DNA from: Segatella copri
GTDB lineage: Bacteria > Bacteroidota > Bacteroidia > Bacteroidales > Bacteroidaceae
Assembly (NCBI RefSeq): GCF_019127135.1
Contig: NZ_JAHOEA010000008.1
Coordinates: 27,172 to 91,171 of the forward strand
Reading direction: 5' to 3'
Length of the DNA stretch: 64,000 bases
This document shows positions 42,583 through 50,507 of the stretch, piece after piece; position 1 is the first letter of the stretch; each line of letters begins with the position of its first letter. The notes beneath the pieces are model-generated. The model made no database searches. It worked only from the letters and a program-made list of their open reading frames with translations, and was not told the DNA's origin. Position numbers and translations under genes: made by a program.

Positions 42583-43857
42583 ATGAACACAGGTAAAGTA
42601 GATGTCCTGCTGGGTTTGCAGTGGGGCGATGAAGGTAAAGGTAAGGTGGTTGACGTATTAACCCCTAAGTATGATGTCATTGCTCGTTTCCAGGGTGGTC
42701 CTAATGCTGGACATACATTGGAGTTTGAGGGCGAGAAGTATGTGCTTCGCTCTATCCCTTCTGGTATTTTCCAGGGTGGTAAGGTGAACATTATCGGCAA
42801 TGGTGTGGTTTTAGCTCCAGACCTCTTTATGGGTGAAGCTAAGGATCTCGAGAAGAGCGGTCATGATTTGAAGAGCCGTCTCTACATTTCTAAGAAGGCA
42901 CATCTCATCATGCCTACTCACCGTGTACTCGATGCTGCAATCGAGGCTTCTAAGGGAAAGAACAAGGTTGGTACTACTGGTAAAGGTATCGGTCCTACTT
43001 ATACTGACAAGGTTAGCCGTACCGGTCTTCGTGTAGGCGATATCCTCGACAATTTCGAGGAGAAGTATGCTGCTCATAAGGCTGCTCATCTCAAGACCAT
43101 CGCCAGTCTCGGTTATACTGACTTCGATATTACAGAAGTTGAGAAGACTTGGATGGAGGGCATCGAATACTTGAAGCAGTTCAAACTTATTGATAGCGAG
43201 GTAGAAATCAATAAGGTGCTCCGTTCCGGCAAGGATATCCTCTGCGAGGGTGCTCAGGGTACTATGCTCGATGTTGACTTCGGTTCTTATCCATTCGTTA
43301 CTTCTTCTAATACCATCTGTGCAGGTGCTTGCACCGGTTTAGGTGTCGGTCCTAACCGCATCGGCAATGTTTATGGTATCATGAAGGCTTACTGTACACG
43401 TGTTGGTGCAGGTCCATTCCCTACAGAGCTCTTCGATGAGACAGGTGCTAAGATCCGTGACCTCGGTCATGAGTATGGTGCTGTTACCGGTCGTGAGCGT
43501 CGTTGTGGCTGGTGCGACCTCGTACAGCTCAAGTATTCTGTCATGGTGGACGGTGTTACTGAGCTTATCATGATGAAGAGTGATGTGCTCGATGGCTTCG
43601 ATACCGTTAAGGCTTGCGTGGCATATAAGTTGAAGGATGGTTCTGTTACAACAGATTTCCCATACGAAATCGATGATGTTGAACCAGTTTACAAGGAGTT
43701 TAAGGGCTGGAAGACAGATATGACAAAGTTCACATCTGAAGATCAGTTCCCACAGGAGTTCAAGGATTATATTGCTTTCATAGAAGAGTTCCTTGAGACA
43801 AAGATCGGTATCATTTCTATCGGTCCAGACCGTGCTCAGACTATTGTACGCAAATAA
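42583..43857 (+). CDS. purA: adenylosuccinate synthetase
   Basis: 424 residues. The GTP loop reads QWGDEGKGKVVD and the IMP/aspartate loops include GGPNAGHTLEFEG, GTTGKGIGPTY and CEGAQGTMLDVDFGSYP. It joins IMP and aspartate with GTP in AMP synthesis. Typical length and no anomalies. Confidence 0.97.
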   Translation: MNTGKVDVLLGLQWGDEGKGKVVDVLTPKYDVIARFQGGPNAGHTLEFEGEKYVLRSIPSGIFQGGKVNIIGNGVVLAPDLFMGEAKDLEKSGHDLKSRLYISKKAHLIMPTHRVLDAAIEASKGKNKVGTTGKGIGPTYTDKVSRTGLRVGDILDNFEEKYAAHKAAHLKTIASLGYTDFDITEVEKTWMEGIEYLKQFKLIDSEVEINKVLRSGKDILCEGAQGTMLDVDFGSYPFVTSSNTICAGACTGLGVGPNRIGNVYGIMKAYCTRVGAGPFPTELFDETGAKIRDLGHEYGAVTGRERRCGWCDLVQLKYSVMVDGVTELIMMKSDVLDGFDTVKACVAYKLKDGSVTTDFPYEIDDVEPVYKEFKGWKTDMTKFTSEDQFPQEFKDYIAFIEEFLETKIGIISIGPDRAQTIVRK

Positions 43858-43860
43858 TTT

Positions 43861-43950
43861 TATAGTGATTAATGTTTAGTGATTAATGTTTACTTTGAGG
43901 GTTTAACATTGCGCTGAACATTAATCACTTCTCATTAAACAATAAACATT
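43861..43950. repeat. repeated GTGATTAATGTTTA words between purA and hisS
   Basis: GTGATTAATGTTTA occurs twice in tandem (from about 43866) and its complement GAACATTAATCAC follows, so a 12-bp stem (GTGATTAATGTT/AACATTAATCAC) is possible. A further AAACATTAAT lies just before the hisS ATG. Confidence 0.7.
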
Positions 43951-43955
43951 AATAA

Positions 43956-45323
43956 ATGGCTCAGAAACCAAGTATACCAAAGGGCACGAGAGATTTTGGT
44001 CCTGTTGAGATGGCGAAACGCAACTACATCTTCAACACCATCAAGGAAGTATATGCTCTTTATGGATTCCAGCAGATTGAGACCCCAGCCATGGAAACCC
44101 TTCAGACTTTGATGGGCAAGTATGGTGAAGAGGGTGATAAGCTGCTTTTTAAGATATTGAATTCAGGCGACTATATGAATAAGGTGAGCGATGAGGATAT
44201 TCATGCTCTCGGATCACTCAAATTAGCAGCGAAACTTTGTGAGAAGGGTCTTCGTTATGACTTGACTGTTCCTTTCGCACGTTACGTAGTGCAGCACCGC
44301 GAGGAGTTGCAGATGCCTTTTAAGCGTTATCAGATTCAGCCAGTATGGCGCGCAGACCGCCCTCAGAAAGGACGTTACCGTGAGTTCTATCAGTGTGATG
44401 CTGATGTGGTTGGCTCTGATTCTCTCCTGAACGAGGTCGAATTGATGCAGATTGTTGATACTGTGTTCACCAAGTTTGGTGTTCGTGTTTGCATCAAGAT
44501 TAATAACCGAAAGATTCTTACCGGTATTGCAGAGGTTATTGGTGAGGCAGAGAAGATTGTAGATATCACAGTAGCCATCGATAAGCTGGATAAAATCGGA
44601 CTTGACAATGTAAACGAAGAGTTGCGTAATGACGGCATTTCTGAAGAGGCTATAGAGAAGTTGCAGCCAATCATCTCATTGTCAGGAACTAATGATGAGA
44701 AACTTGAAGTGATAGCGAAGGTTCTCGAAGGTTCAGAAGTTGGTTTGAAGGGTGTAGAGGAAACCAAGTTTATCCTCGATACTTTGAAAACTCTTGGCTT
44801 GAACAACGAGATAGAACTGGATCTCACCTTGGCTCGTGGCTTGAACTATTATACGGGTGCAATCTTCGAGGTGAAGGCGCTTGATACTCCAATGGGAAGT
44901 ATTACAGGTGGTGGTCGTTACGACAACCTTACCGGCATTTTCGGTTTGCCAGGTTTGAGCGGTGTAGGTATCAGTTTTGGTGCTGACCGTATCTATGATG
45001 TATTAGGTGCGCTCGACCTTTATCCGAAGGAGGCTGTAAATGCTACCCAGGTACTGTTCATCAACTTTGGTGAAAAGGAGACTGCTTACTGTCTGCCTAT
45101 AGTAAGTGCAGCTCGTGCAGCCGGTATCCGAACCGAAATCTTCCCTGATAAGGCGAAGATGAAGAAGCAGATGAGTTATGCTAATGCCAAGAACATTCCA
45201 TTTGTTGTGCTTGCAGGTGAGAACGAGATGGTTCAGGGCAAGGTTACTCTTAAGAATATGGAAACTGGCGAACAGACCTTGGTTTCTGCCGAGGAATTGA
45301 TAGCCAAAGTAAATAAATATTAA
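43956..45323 (+). CDS. hisS: histidine--tRNA ligase
   Basis: 455 residues. Class II synthetase: motif 1 near [20 protein letters not shown], motif 2 [20 protein letters not shown], the histidine motif [15 protein letters not shown], and motif 3 [13 protein letters not shown]. The C-terminal anticodon domain carries a Rossmann-like fold ([20 protein letters not shown]). It charges tRNA-His. Confidence 0.96.
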   Translation: MAQKPSIPKGTRDFGPVEMAKRNYIFNTIKEVYALYGFQQIETPAMETLQTLMGKYGEEGDKLLFKILNSGDYMNKVSDEDIHALGSLKLAAKLCEKGLRYDLTVPFARYVVQHREELQMPFKRYQIQPVWRADRPQKGRYREFYQCDADVVGSDSLLNEVELMQIVDTVFTKFGVRVCIKINNRKILTGIAEVIGEAEKIVDITVAIDKLDKIGLDNVNEELRNDGISEEAIEKLQPIISLSGTNDEKLEVIAKVLEGSEVGLKGVEETKFILDTLKTLGLNNEIELDLTLARGLNYYTGAIFEVKALDTPMGSITGGGRYDNLTGIFGLPGLSGVGISFGADRIYDVLGALDLYPKEAVNATQVLFINFGEKETAYCLPIVSAARAAGIRTEIFPDKAKMKKQMSYANAKNIPFVVLAGENEMVQGKVTLKNMETGEQTLVSAEELIAKVNKY

Positions 45324-45447
45324 TACTCTCTTTCTCGTCCTCTCGTGCTCGTATATGTGAATATGCAGTACGGCAGGGCGAGAGCTTTTTATATGTTATC
45401 TTGTATGCAAATCTATAATTATAGTAAATTCTAAAAACTACAGACAA

Positions 45448-46440
45448 ATGAAAAAAATTAAAGCTATTTTATGTGTATTTATGCTGGCGTTGCTGATGAC
45501 ATCCAGTACGAAGACAACAACGATTTTCGTAATTGGTGATTCTACTGCTGCCGAGAAAGCCGGTTTTAGAAATAGTCCTGAGCGAGGATGGGGTATGGTA
45601 TTACAGGGCTTTTTTGATGACAAGGTGATTGTTGACAATCATGCTGTTAACGGCCGTTCCTCTTTGAGCTTTATCAATGAAGGAAGATGGAAAAAGGTTT
45701 TGGATAGAATAAAGCCAGGTGATTATGTGTTTATCCAGTTTGGACATAATGACGAGAAGCCAAAGCCTGACCGTCATACTGATCCGGGATCTACTTTTGA
45801 TGCAAACCTTGCCAGGTTTGTAAATGAGACCCGTGCCAAGGGTGGCAATCCTGTACTGTTCAATGCGGTGGTTCGTCGCTGCTATTATTCTGCAGAATTG
45901 AAGAATGATGATGACGAGAAGCTTCGCAATAAAGTATATGATGGAAAGGAGCAGATTAATAGCGATACGCTTATCGACACCCACGGAGCTTATGTGATAG
46001 CTCCCCGCAATGTAGCAAAGCAGCTGAATGTTCCGTTTGTTGATGCTACCAAGATTACTCACGACATAGAAACAGGCATGGGTATTGAGGGTAGCCGCAA
46101 ATTACATATGTGGTTTATGCCTGGAGAAAATCCGCAGGTTCCTAAGGGTAAGAAAGATAATACTCATTATAATGTATATGGTGCTCGTGTAGTTGCCAGT
46201 GCGCTTGCTGATGCAGTAGCTGAGCAGGTTCCAGCGCTGAAGTCTCATGTCTGCCATTATGATTATGTTGTCTCTGCCGAAGGTCGTGGCAACTTCATGG
46301 ATTTGCAGAAGGCTGTAGATACAGTTCCTGTAGGTAAGAAGGCTGTTATCCGTATTTTGGGTGGTGAATGGAAGAAGCCAATCATCGCAAAAGGCAAGAA
46401 GATTAAGTTTGTTAAGTCATTTGGTGCTAAAATCAAATAA
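45448..46440 (+). CDS. CE12-type SGNH esterase with truncated pectinesterase-like tail
   Basis: 330 residues with a signal peptide. The SGNH hydrolase (about 25-265) has FVIGDSTAAEK (Ser32), GHNDEKP and DNTHYNVYGA (catalytic Asp/His), as in rhamnogalacturonan acetylesterases that remove acetyl groups from pectin. The last 60 residues (DYVVSAEGRGNFMDLQKAVD then TVPVGKKAVIRI) match the first strands of a CE8 pectin methylesterase beta-helix, which then stops at a TAA with no continuation in other frames. Full CE12-CE8 fusions are known in Bacteroidales, so this looks like a shortened fusion. The CE12 part should still be active. Confidence 0.82.
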   Translation: MKKIKAILCVFMLALLMTSSTKTTTIFVIGDSTAAEKAGFRNSPERGWGMVLQGFFDDKVIVDNHAVNGRSSLSFINEGRWKKVLDRIKPGDYVFIQFGHNDEKPKPDRHTDPGSTFDANLARFVNETRAKGGNPVLFNAVVRRCYYSAELKNDDDEKLRNKVYDGKEQINSDTLIDTHGAYVIAPRNVAKQLNVPFVDATKITHDIETGMGIEGSRKLHMWFMPGENPQVPKGKKDNTHYNVYGARVVASALADAVAEQVPALKSHVCHYDYVVSAEGRGNFMDLQKAVDTVPVGKKAVIRILGGEWKKPIIAKGKKIKFVKSFGAKIK

Positions 46441-46475
46441 TAACAGGCTTTTCAAAAAACTTTGTAGATATACAT

Positions 46476-46507
46476 AAAAGGGGTACTTTCACAAGCACCC
46501 CTTTTCA
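46476..46507 (+). terminator. terminator of the esterase gene
   Basis: AAAAGGGGT pairs with ACCCCTTTT around an 11-12-nt loop. Confidence 0.75.
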
Positions 46508-46561
46508 TATTATACAAAAACATTATGAATTATTTCTATTAGCGAACAAGATTTTAATTTC

Positions 46562-46682
46562 TATCTTTGTCTCAATTATCTAAAAGTTTCAAACGTTCAT
46601 CAGAATTGCATTAGGCAGGGAGTGATTCCTGTTCATAGGATAACCTCATTTCTGATGTTTATCATTTACGGTTGCAAAGGTA
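46562..46682. promoter_or_regulatory. two face-to-face promoters in a gene-free gap
   Basis: TATCTTTG on the plus strand (46562-46569) and TACCTTTG on the minus strand (46682-46675) point at each other across about 105 nt. In between, CATCAGAA and TTCTGATG can pair. On the minus strand a 14-codon ORF, MNRNHSLPNAILMNV, lies behind GAGG. No larger gene is in 46441-46810. Transcripts would overlap as antisense RNAs if both are used. Confidence 0.4.
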
Positions 46683-46810
46683 CGAAGATTTTTGTAATCG
46701 TGCAATACCTAAAAATGGGGGTTTTGGTGAATACCTAGAAATGAGGAATGAAAATGGGGGAGAGTAGATATGAAAAAAGGAAGTCCTTATTGAAGAACTT
46801 CCTTTTTATG

Positions 46811-46881
46811 AGGTGTCTAGCGGAGTCGAACCGCTCTACACGGTTTTGCAGACCGTTACCTAACCGCTCGGTTAAGACACC
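46811..46881 (-). tRNA. tRNA-Cys (anticodon GCA)
   Basis: Minus strand: acceptor GGTGTCT/AGACACC, anticodon stem ACGGT/ACCGT with loop CTGCAAA (GCA, cysteine), T stem GCGG/CCGC around TTCGACT. The discriminator is U, as usual for tRNA-Cys. CCA is not encoded. Confidence 0.96.
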
Positions 46882-46914
46882 TTGTGTAGAGCAATCATTT
46901 CTGATTTGCGAGTG

Positions 46915-46922
46915 CAAAGGTA
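46915..46922 (-). promoter_or_regulatory. -7 box of tRNA-Cys
   Basis: Minus strand TACCTTTG, 33 nt before the mature 5' end, the same distance as for tRNA-Lys. Confidence 0.6.
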
Positions 46923-47077
46923 CTACTTTTTATTGGTTCTACCAAATTTTTATGCAATTTTTTTTATAAAAACAATCACTTTCTTTGTATCTTGCTCATA
47001 ATGAGTAGGTTCTGAAATGCATTATTTTTGCTTGGTTTCCTCGCAGCATGACAGTAAAAGTAGCTTTTTTATGAAAA

Positions 47078-47269
47078 CTACTCTTGTTCTTTCCGCTGAG
47101 TAGCCTCTTTCTTTTTATTCTTTTGGCATTTCTCTACAAACGGGCAGCCGGAACATTGATAGTTTTTGCACTCTCGGGCTTGTTTAATGGCGCGGTAGAT
47201 ACAAATGGCGGCATACGTTACGCATGCCGCCAATATGATTGCTATGATGATATACTGTATCATAAGCAT
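47078..47269 (-). CDS. small Cys-rich membrane protein (FeoB-associated type)
   Basis: 63 residues. One membrane helix (QYIIIAIILAACVTYAAICI), then a cytosolic tail with CKNYQCSGCPFVEKC and many Lys/Glu. This looks like the FeoB-associated Cys-rich membrane protein family (PF12669), but no feoAB is in the window. It is third in a row of minus-strand genes after 48358. Confidence 0.7.
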   Translation of the reverse strand: MLMIQYIIIAIILAACVTYAAICIYRAIKQARECKNYQCSGCPFVEKCQKNKKKEATQRKEQE

Positions 47270-47288
47270 AGATATAAATATGACGATA

Positions 47289-47510
47289 CTAACCTACGGC
47301 GTTATAACCGTTGGTTGAGTTCTTGCGCATGATATCGCGGATGTTCATTTCCTTGAAACCTTCTGCGCGCTTCTGCTCTTCAAGTTCTTTCTCTTCCTCG
47401 ATGTCCTTTTCTGAACGGGTGAAAGTGAAAGCCTTGTACTTAAATTCTGCAATCGCCCAACCTACGAGGCCAACAGCGATCAATGCAGCAAATCCAATTA
47501 ATGCGTTCAT
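47289..47510 (-). CDS. small membrane protein, unknown
   Basis: 73 residues. One N-terminal membrane helix (ALIGFAALIAVGLVGWAIAE), then a charged stretch that is probably helical (SEKDIEEEKELEEQKRAEGF) and a tail ending NSTNGYNAVG. No family is recognised. It lies 19 nt before the Cys-rich membrane protein gene and 35 nt after the acidic protein gene, so the three are likely cotranscribed. Confidence 0.65.
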   Translation of the reverse strand: MNALIGFAALIAVGLVGWAIAEFKYKAFTFTRSEKDIEEEKELEEQKRAEGFKEMNIRDIMRKNSTNGYNAVG

Positions 47511-47545
47511 TTTTTTCTTTATATTATAATAATGTATAAACTGAA

Positions 47546-48358
47546 TTAATAATCTTCGTCGGCTACGTCTTCAGCATCATCAAGACCAAGGTTCTCCGGG
47601 TCTTCGAAGGTGGTGCGGTAGCTTTCCTCTGTAAGCTTGTCGTCATCGAATGCATCATCATCCTCGTCAGGATCGTTGTAGTGATCCTCGATTTCTGGAG
47701 CATCCTCATCGTCATCCTCATCAGGGTCGAGCAAGTCATCGTTGCGCTTCAGATCATTCTCGTCATCGAATCTCATGCGGACCTTTTCTACCTTAGGCTT
47801 CTCCTTGGCAAAAATAGCTTCTACCCAAGAACCCTTTGGTACAACGAGCACCTCGTAGTCATCGGCGAGTTTCTTCTCGTAAAGACCACCCGGCTTTTTC
47901 AAGCGGTCAGCAGGAAGAGTAGTAGTGCTGATGTCGAAATTACTTTCGATGATGTCCTGAATGCTTTGAGGCAGACTCTCCCAACCACCGCCAAAGTTAC
48001 GCTCCAAGAGTTCTATGAGCTTATTGGCGGTGATGTGACTTACATTTTCGTAAGTAAGGTCAGTAACACGCATGATAGGGCGCTTTTTGATGGCATACTT
48101 CTCCTTCTTGTCGTTGATGCGGAAAGTACCAATCTTGAAGCCGCGTGCCATCAGTTTGTCAATCACTTCAGGACGGTCTACCGTCACTGGTTCCATTTCG
48201 AATGCGCTGCGGATAACTGCGATATACTTGTTCTGGTAATCCTTGAGGTCAGTATCCTTTTCTGCTGCTTCCCAAAGACGGAACACATCGTTCTCCTGCA
48301 ATTCCCAAATGCTACTTTTAGTAACATTCTTCAGTGTTAATATTTTATCTTTATTCAT
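47546..48358 (-). CDS. acidic hypothetical protein
   Basis: 270 residues from MNKDKILTLKNVTKSSIWEL. Residues 1-190 look folded and mixed alpha/beta (RGFKIGTFRINDKKEKYAIK). The last 70 residues are extremely acidic (LLDPDEDDDEDAPEIEDHYN and similar), a disordered tail. No signal peptide. The start at 48358 is preferred to 48382, which overlaps the promoter. The function is unknown; acidic tails often bind basic proteins or mimic nucleic acid, but that is guesswork. Confidence 0.7.
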   Translation of the reverse strand: MNKDKILTLKNVTKSSIWELQENDVFRLWEAAEKDTDLKDYQNKYIAVIRSAFEMEPVTVDRPEVIDKLMARGFKIGTFRINDKKEKYAIKKRPIMRVTDLTYENVSHITANKLIELLERNFGGGWESLPQSIQDIIESNFDISTTTLPADRLKKPGGLYEKKLADDYEVLVVPKGSWVEAIFAKEKPKVEKVRMRFDDENDLKRNDDLLDPDEDDDEDAPEIEDHYNDPDEDDDAFDDDKLTEESYRTTFEDPENLGLDDAEDVADEDY

Positions 48359-48379
48359 CTTCAATTGTGTTTGTGTGTG

Positions 48380-48387
48380 CAAAAGTA
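48380..48387 (-). promoter_or_regulatory. -7 box of the acidic protein gene
   Basis: Minus strand TACTTTTG, 21 nt before the ATG at 48358. Confidence 0.5.
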
Positions 48388-48450
48388 AGTACTTCTTTTT
48401 ATATATCCAAATTTTCTTGCTATTTTTTTGTGTTTTTGGTCACTTTTTTA

Positions 48451-48480
48451 TTTGGAATTCGATTTTTTTCATTACCTTTG
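48451..48480 (+). promoter_or_regulatory. promoter of rarA, near-leaderless
   Basis: TTTG (48451-48454), 18-nt gap, TACCTTTG (48473-48480). Only 8 nt lie between the -7 box and the ATG at 48489. Confidence 0.65.
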
Positions 48481-48488
48481 CACGTACT

Positions 48489-49763
48489 ATGAGTGAACCG
48501 TTAGCTGAAAGAATGAGACCTCACACGCTTGCTGACTATGTAGGACAGCAGCATTTGGTAGGTGAGGGGGCCGTGCTGCGCAAGATGATTGACGCAGGGC
48601 GCATATCCTCTTTTATCCTCTGGGGACCCCCTGGAGTGGGCAAGACTACCCTTGCTCAAATCGTGGCACAAACCATCAAGGTGCCGTTCTTCACCCTCTC
48701 TGCGGTGACCAGTGGCGTAAAGGATGTCCGCGAGGTGATAGAAAGAGCAAAGAGTGGTAGATTCTTTAATTCGGCTTCTCCTATATTATTTATTGATGAG
48801 ATTCACCGTTTCTCCAAGAGTCAGCAGGATTCGCTATTGGGCGCGGTAGAGAAGGGCATTGTTACGCTGATTGGTGCTACTACCGAGAATCCTTCGTTCG
48901 AGGTGATTCGTCCGCTGTTGTCTAGGTGTCAGCTCTATGTGCTCAAACCGCTCGAAAAGGCTGATCTTGAAGGACTCCTGCATCGTGCCATTACGCAGGA
49001 TGTAGAACTCAGAGAGAAGAATATTAAGCTGGAAGAGACAGGCGCGCTGCTGCGATATAGTGGTGGAGATGCCCGAAAACTGCTCAATATCCTGGAACTG
49101 GTGGTAGAATCTGCCGGATCTTCAGAGATTGTGATTACCGACAAGATGGTAGAAGAGCAGTTGCAACAGAATCCGCTGGCTTACGATAAACAGGGTGAGA
49201 TGCATTACGATATTATCTCTGCTTTTATCAAGAGTATCCGTGGAAGCGATCCCGATGCTGCGCTCTATTGGATGGCGAGGATGATAGAAGGAGGAGAAGA
49301 CCCGCAGTTTATTGCCCGTAGGGTTGTGATCAGTGCCTCTGAGGATGTGGGACTTGCTAATCCGAATGCACTCCTGCTTGCCAATGCAGCCTTCGATACG
49401 GTGATGAAGATAGGGTGGCCCGAAGCGCGTATCGCCCTTGCTGAGGCTGTGGTTTATCTTGCCACGAGTCCGAAGAGCAACAGTGCTTATCTGGGCATTA
49501 ATGATGCGCTGGCTACTGTACGGCAAACGGGTAATCTGCCAGTTCCACTGCACATCCGCAATGCTCCTACCAAACTGATGAAAGATTTGGGCTATCATGA
49601 CGGATATAAGTATCCTCACGATTATCCGGGGCATTTCACCGAGCAGCAGTATCTGCCAGACGAACTGAAGGACGCCCGTTTCTGGCATGCGCAGCATTCG
49701 CCTTCCGAGGAGCGCCTCTACAACTGGATGGTTACCTGCTGGGGAGAAAGATTCAAGAATTAG
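48489..49763 (+). CDS. rarA: replication-associated recombination protein A (RarA/MgsA)
   Basis: 424 residues from MSEPLAERMRPHTLADYVGQ. An AAA+ clamp-loader-like ATPase with Walker A GPPGVGKTT, Walker B LFIDEIHRFSKSQQD and sensor 1 GATTENPSFEV. The C-terminal tetramer region has LGINDALATVRQTGNLPVPL and NAPTKLMKDLGYHDGYKYPH. It acts at stalled forks with SSB and RecA. A longer frame to 48243 crosses the promoter and is rejected. Confidence 0.95.
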   Translation: MSEPLAERMRPHTLADYVGQQHLVGEGAVLRKMIDAGRISSFILWGPPGVGKTTLAQIVAQTIKVPFFTLSAVTSGVKDVREVIERAKSGRFFNSASPILFIDEIHRFSKSQQDSLLGAVEKGIVTLIGATTENPSFEVIRPLLSRCQLYVLKPLEKADLEGLLHRAITQDVELREKNIKLEETGALLRYSGGDARKLLNILELVVESAGSSEIVITDKMVEEQLQQNPLAYDKQGEMHYDIISAFIKSIRGSDPDAALYWMARMIEGGEDPQFIARRVVISASEDVGLANPNALLLANAAFDTVMKIGWPEARIALAEAVVYLATSPKSNSAYLGINDALATVRQTGNLPVPLHIRNAPTKLMKDLGYHDGYKYPHDYPGHFTEQQYLPDELKDARFWHAQHSPSEERLYNWMVTCWGERFKN

Positions 49764-49819
49764 TGATTAGAAAGAATAATTAGAAATTGATATTTAGAAC
49801 AACTAACTGATACGAGAAA

Positions 49820-50458
49820 ATGATGATACAAAACGATCCGGAATTCGTGCTCACGCTTCATAGTGTGATAGAATTCATCGGAACATTTGCTTTTGCCCTT
49901 TCGGGCATTCGTCTGGCTGCAAGTAAGCACTATGATTGGCTGGGCGGTTTTGTTTGTGGTGTGGCTGTAGCCATAGGTGGTGGAACCATACGCGATGTGA
50001 TGCTGGGGGTGCGGCCGTTTTGGATGTTGAGTCCTATCTACCTGATTTGTACGCTGTTTGCTCAGTTGGTAGTGATTGCTTGTCACCGCTATCTCAAGCG
50101 TCTTGACAATACCTGGTTTCTGTTTGATACCTTGGGCTTGGCGCTTTTCAATATTGCGGGCATCCAGAAGTCGCTCGAATGTGGTTTCTCCTTTTGGGTA
50201 GCCATCATCATGGGCTGTATTACTGGTGCCGCAGGCGGTGTAATCCGCGATGTGCTACTCAATGAAGAACCGGTTATCTTCCGCAAGGAGATTTATGCGA
50301 TGGCTTGTGTCGCCGGTGGCTTGACTTATTGGGGGTTGAGCTATTTGGGTGTGAGCCTCTATGTTACGGTGGTCGCTGCTTTCAGTGTGGTTTGCGCCAT
50401 CCGGTTGCTCGCCGTAAGATATCATATCTCGCTCCCGAAGCTGAGGGATGAAGAATGA
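49820..50458 (+). CDS. TRIC/UPF0126-type membrane protein
   Basis: 212 residues with seven predicted membrane helices in two UPF0126 repeats, each carrying a GGTIRDVMLG- or GGVIRDVLLN-type loop. This is the prokaryotic trimeric intracellular cation channel family (K+ permeable). It lies 56 nt after rarA. Confidence 0.88.
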   Translation: MMIQNDPEFVLTLHSVIEFIGTFAFALSGIRLAASKHYDWLGGFVCGVAVAIGGGTIRDVMLGVRPFWMLSPIYLICTLFAQLVVIACHRYLKRLDNTWFLFDTLGLALFNIAGIQKSLECGFSFWVAIIMGCITGAAGGVIRDVLLNEEPVIFRKEIYAMACVAGGLTYWGLSYLGVSLYVTVVAAFSVVCAIRLLAVRYHISLPKLRDEE

Positions 50459-50507
50459 CAGCCTAATGAAGAAATAAAATGAAAATTGATAATTAAACAG
50501 ATAATAG

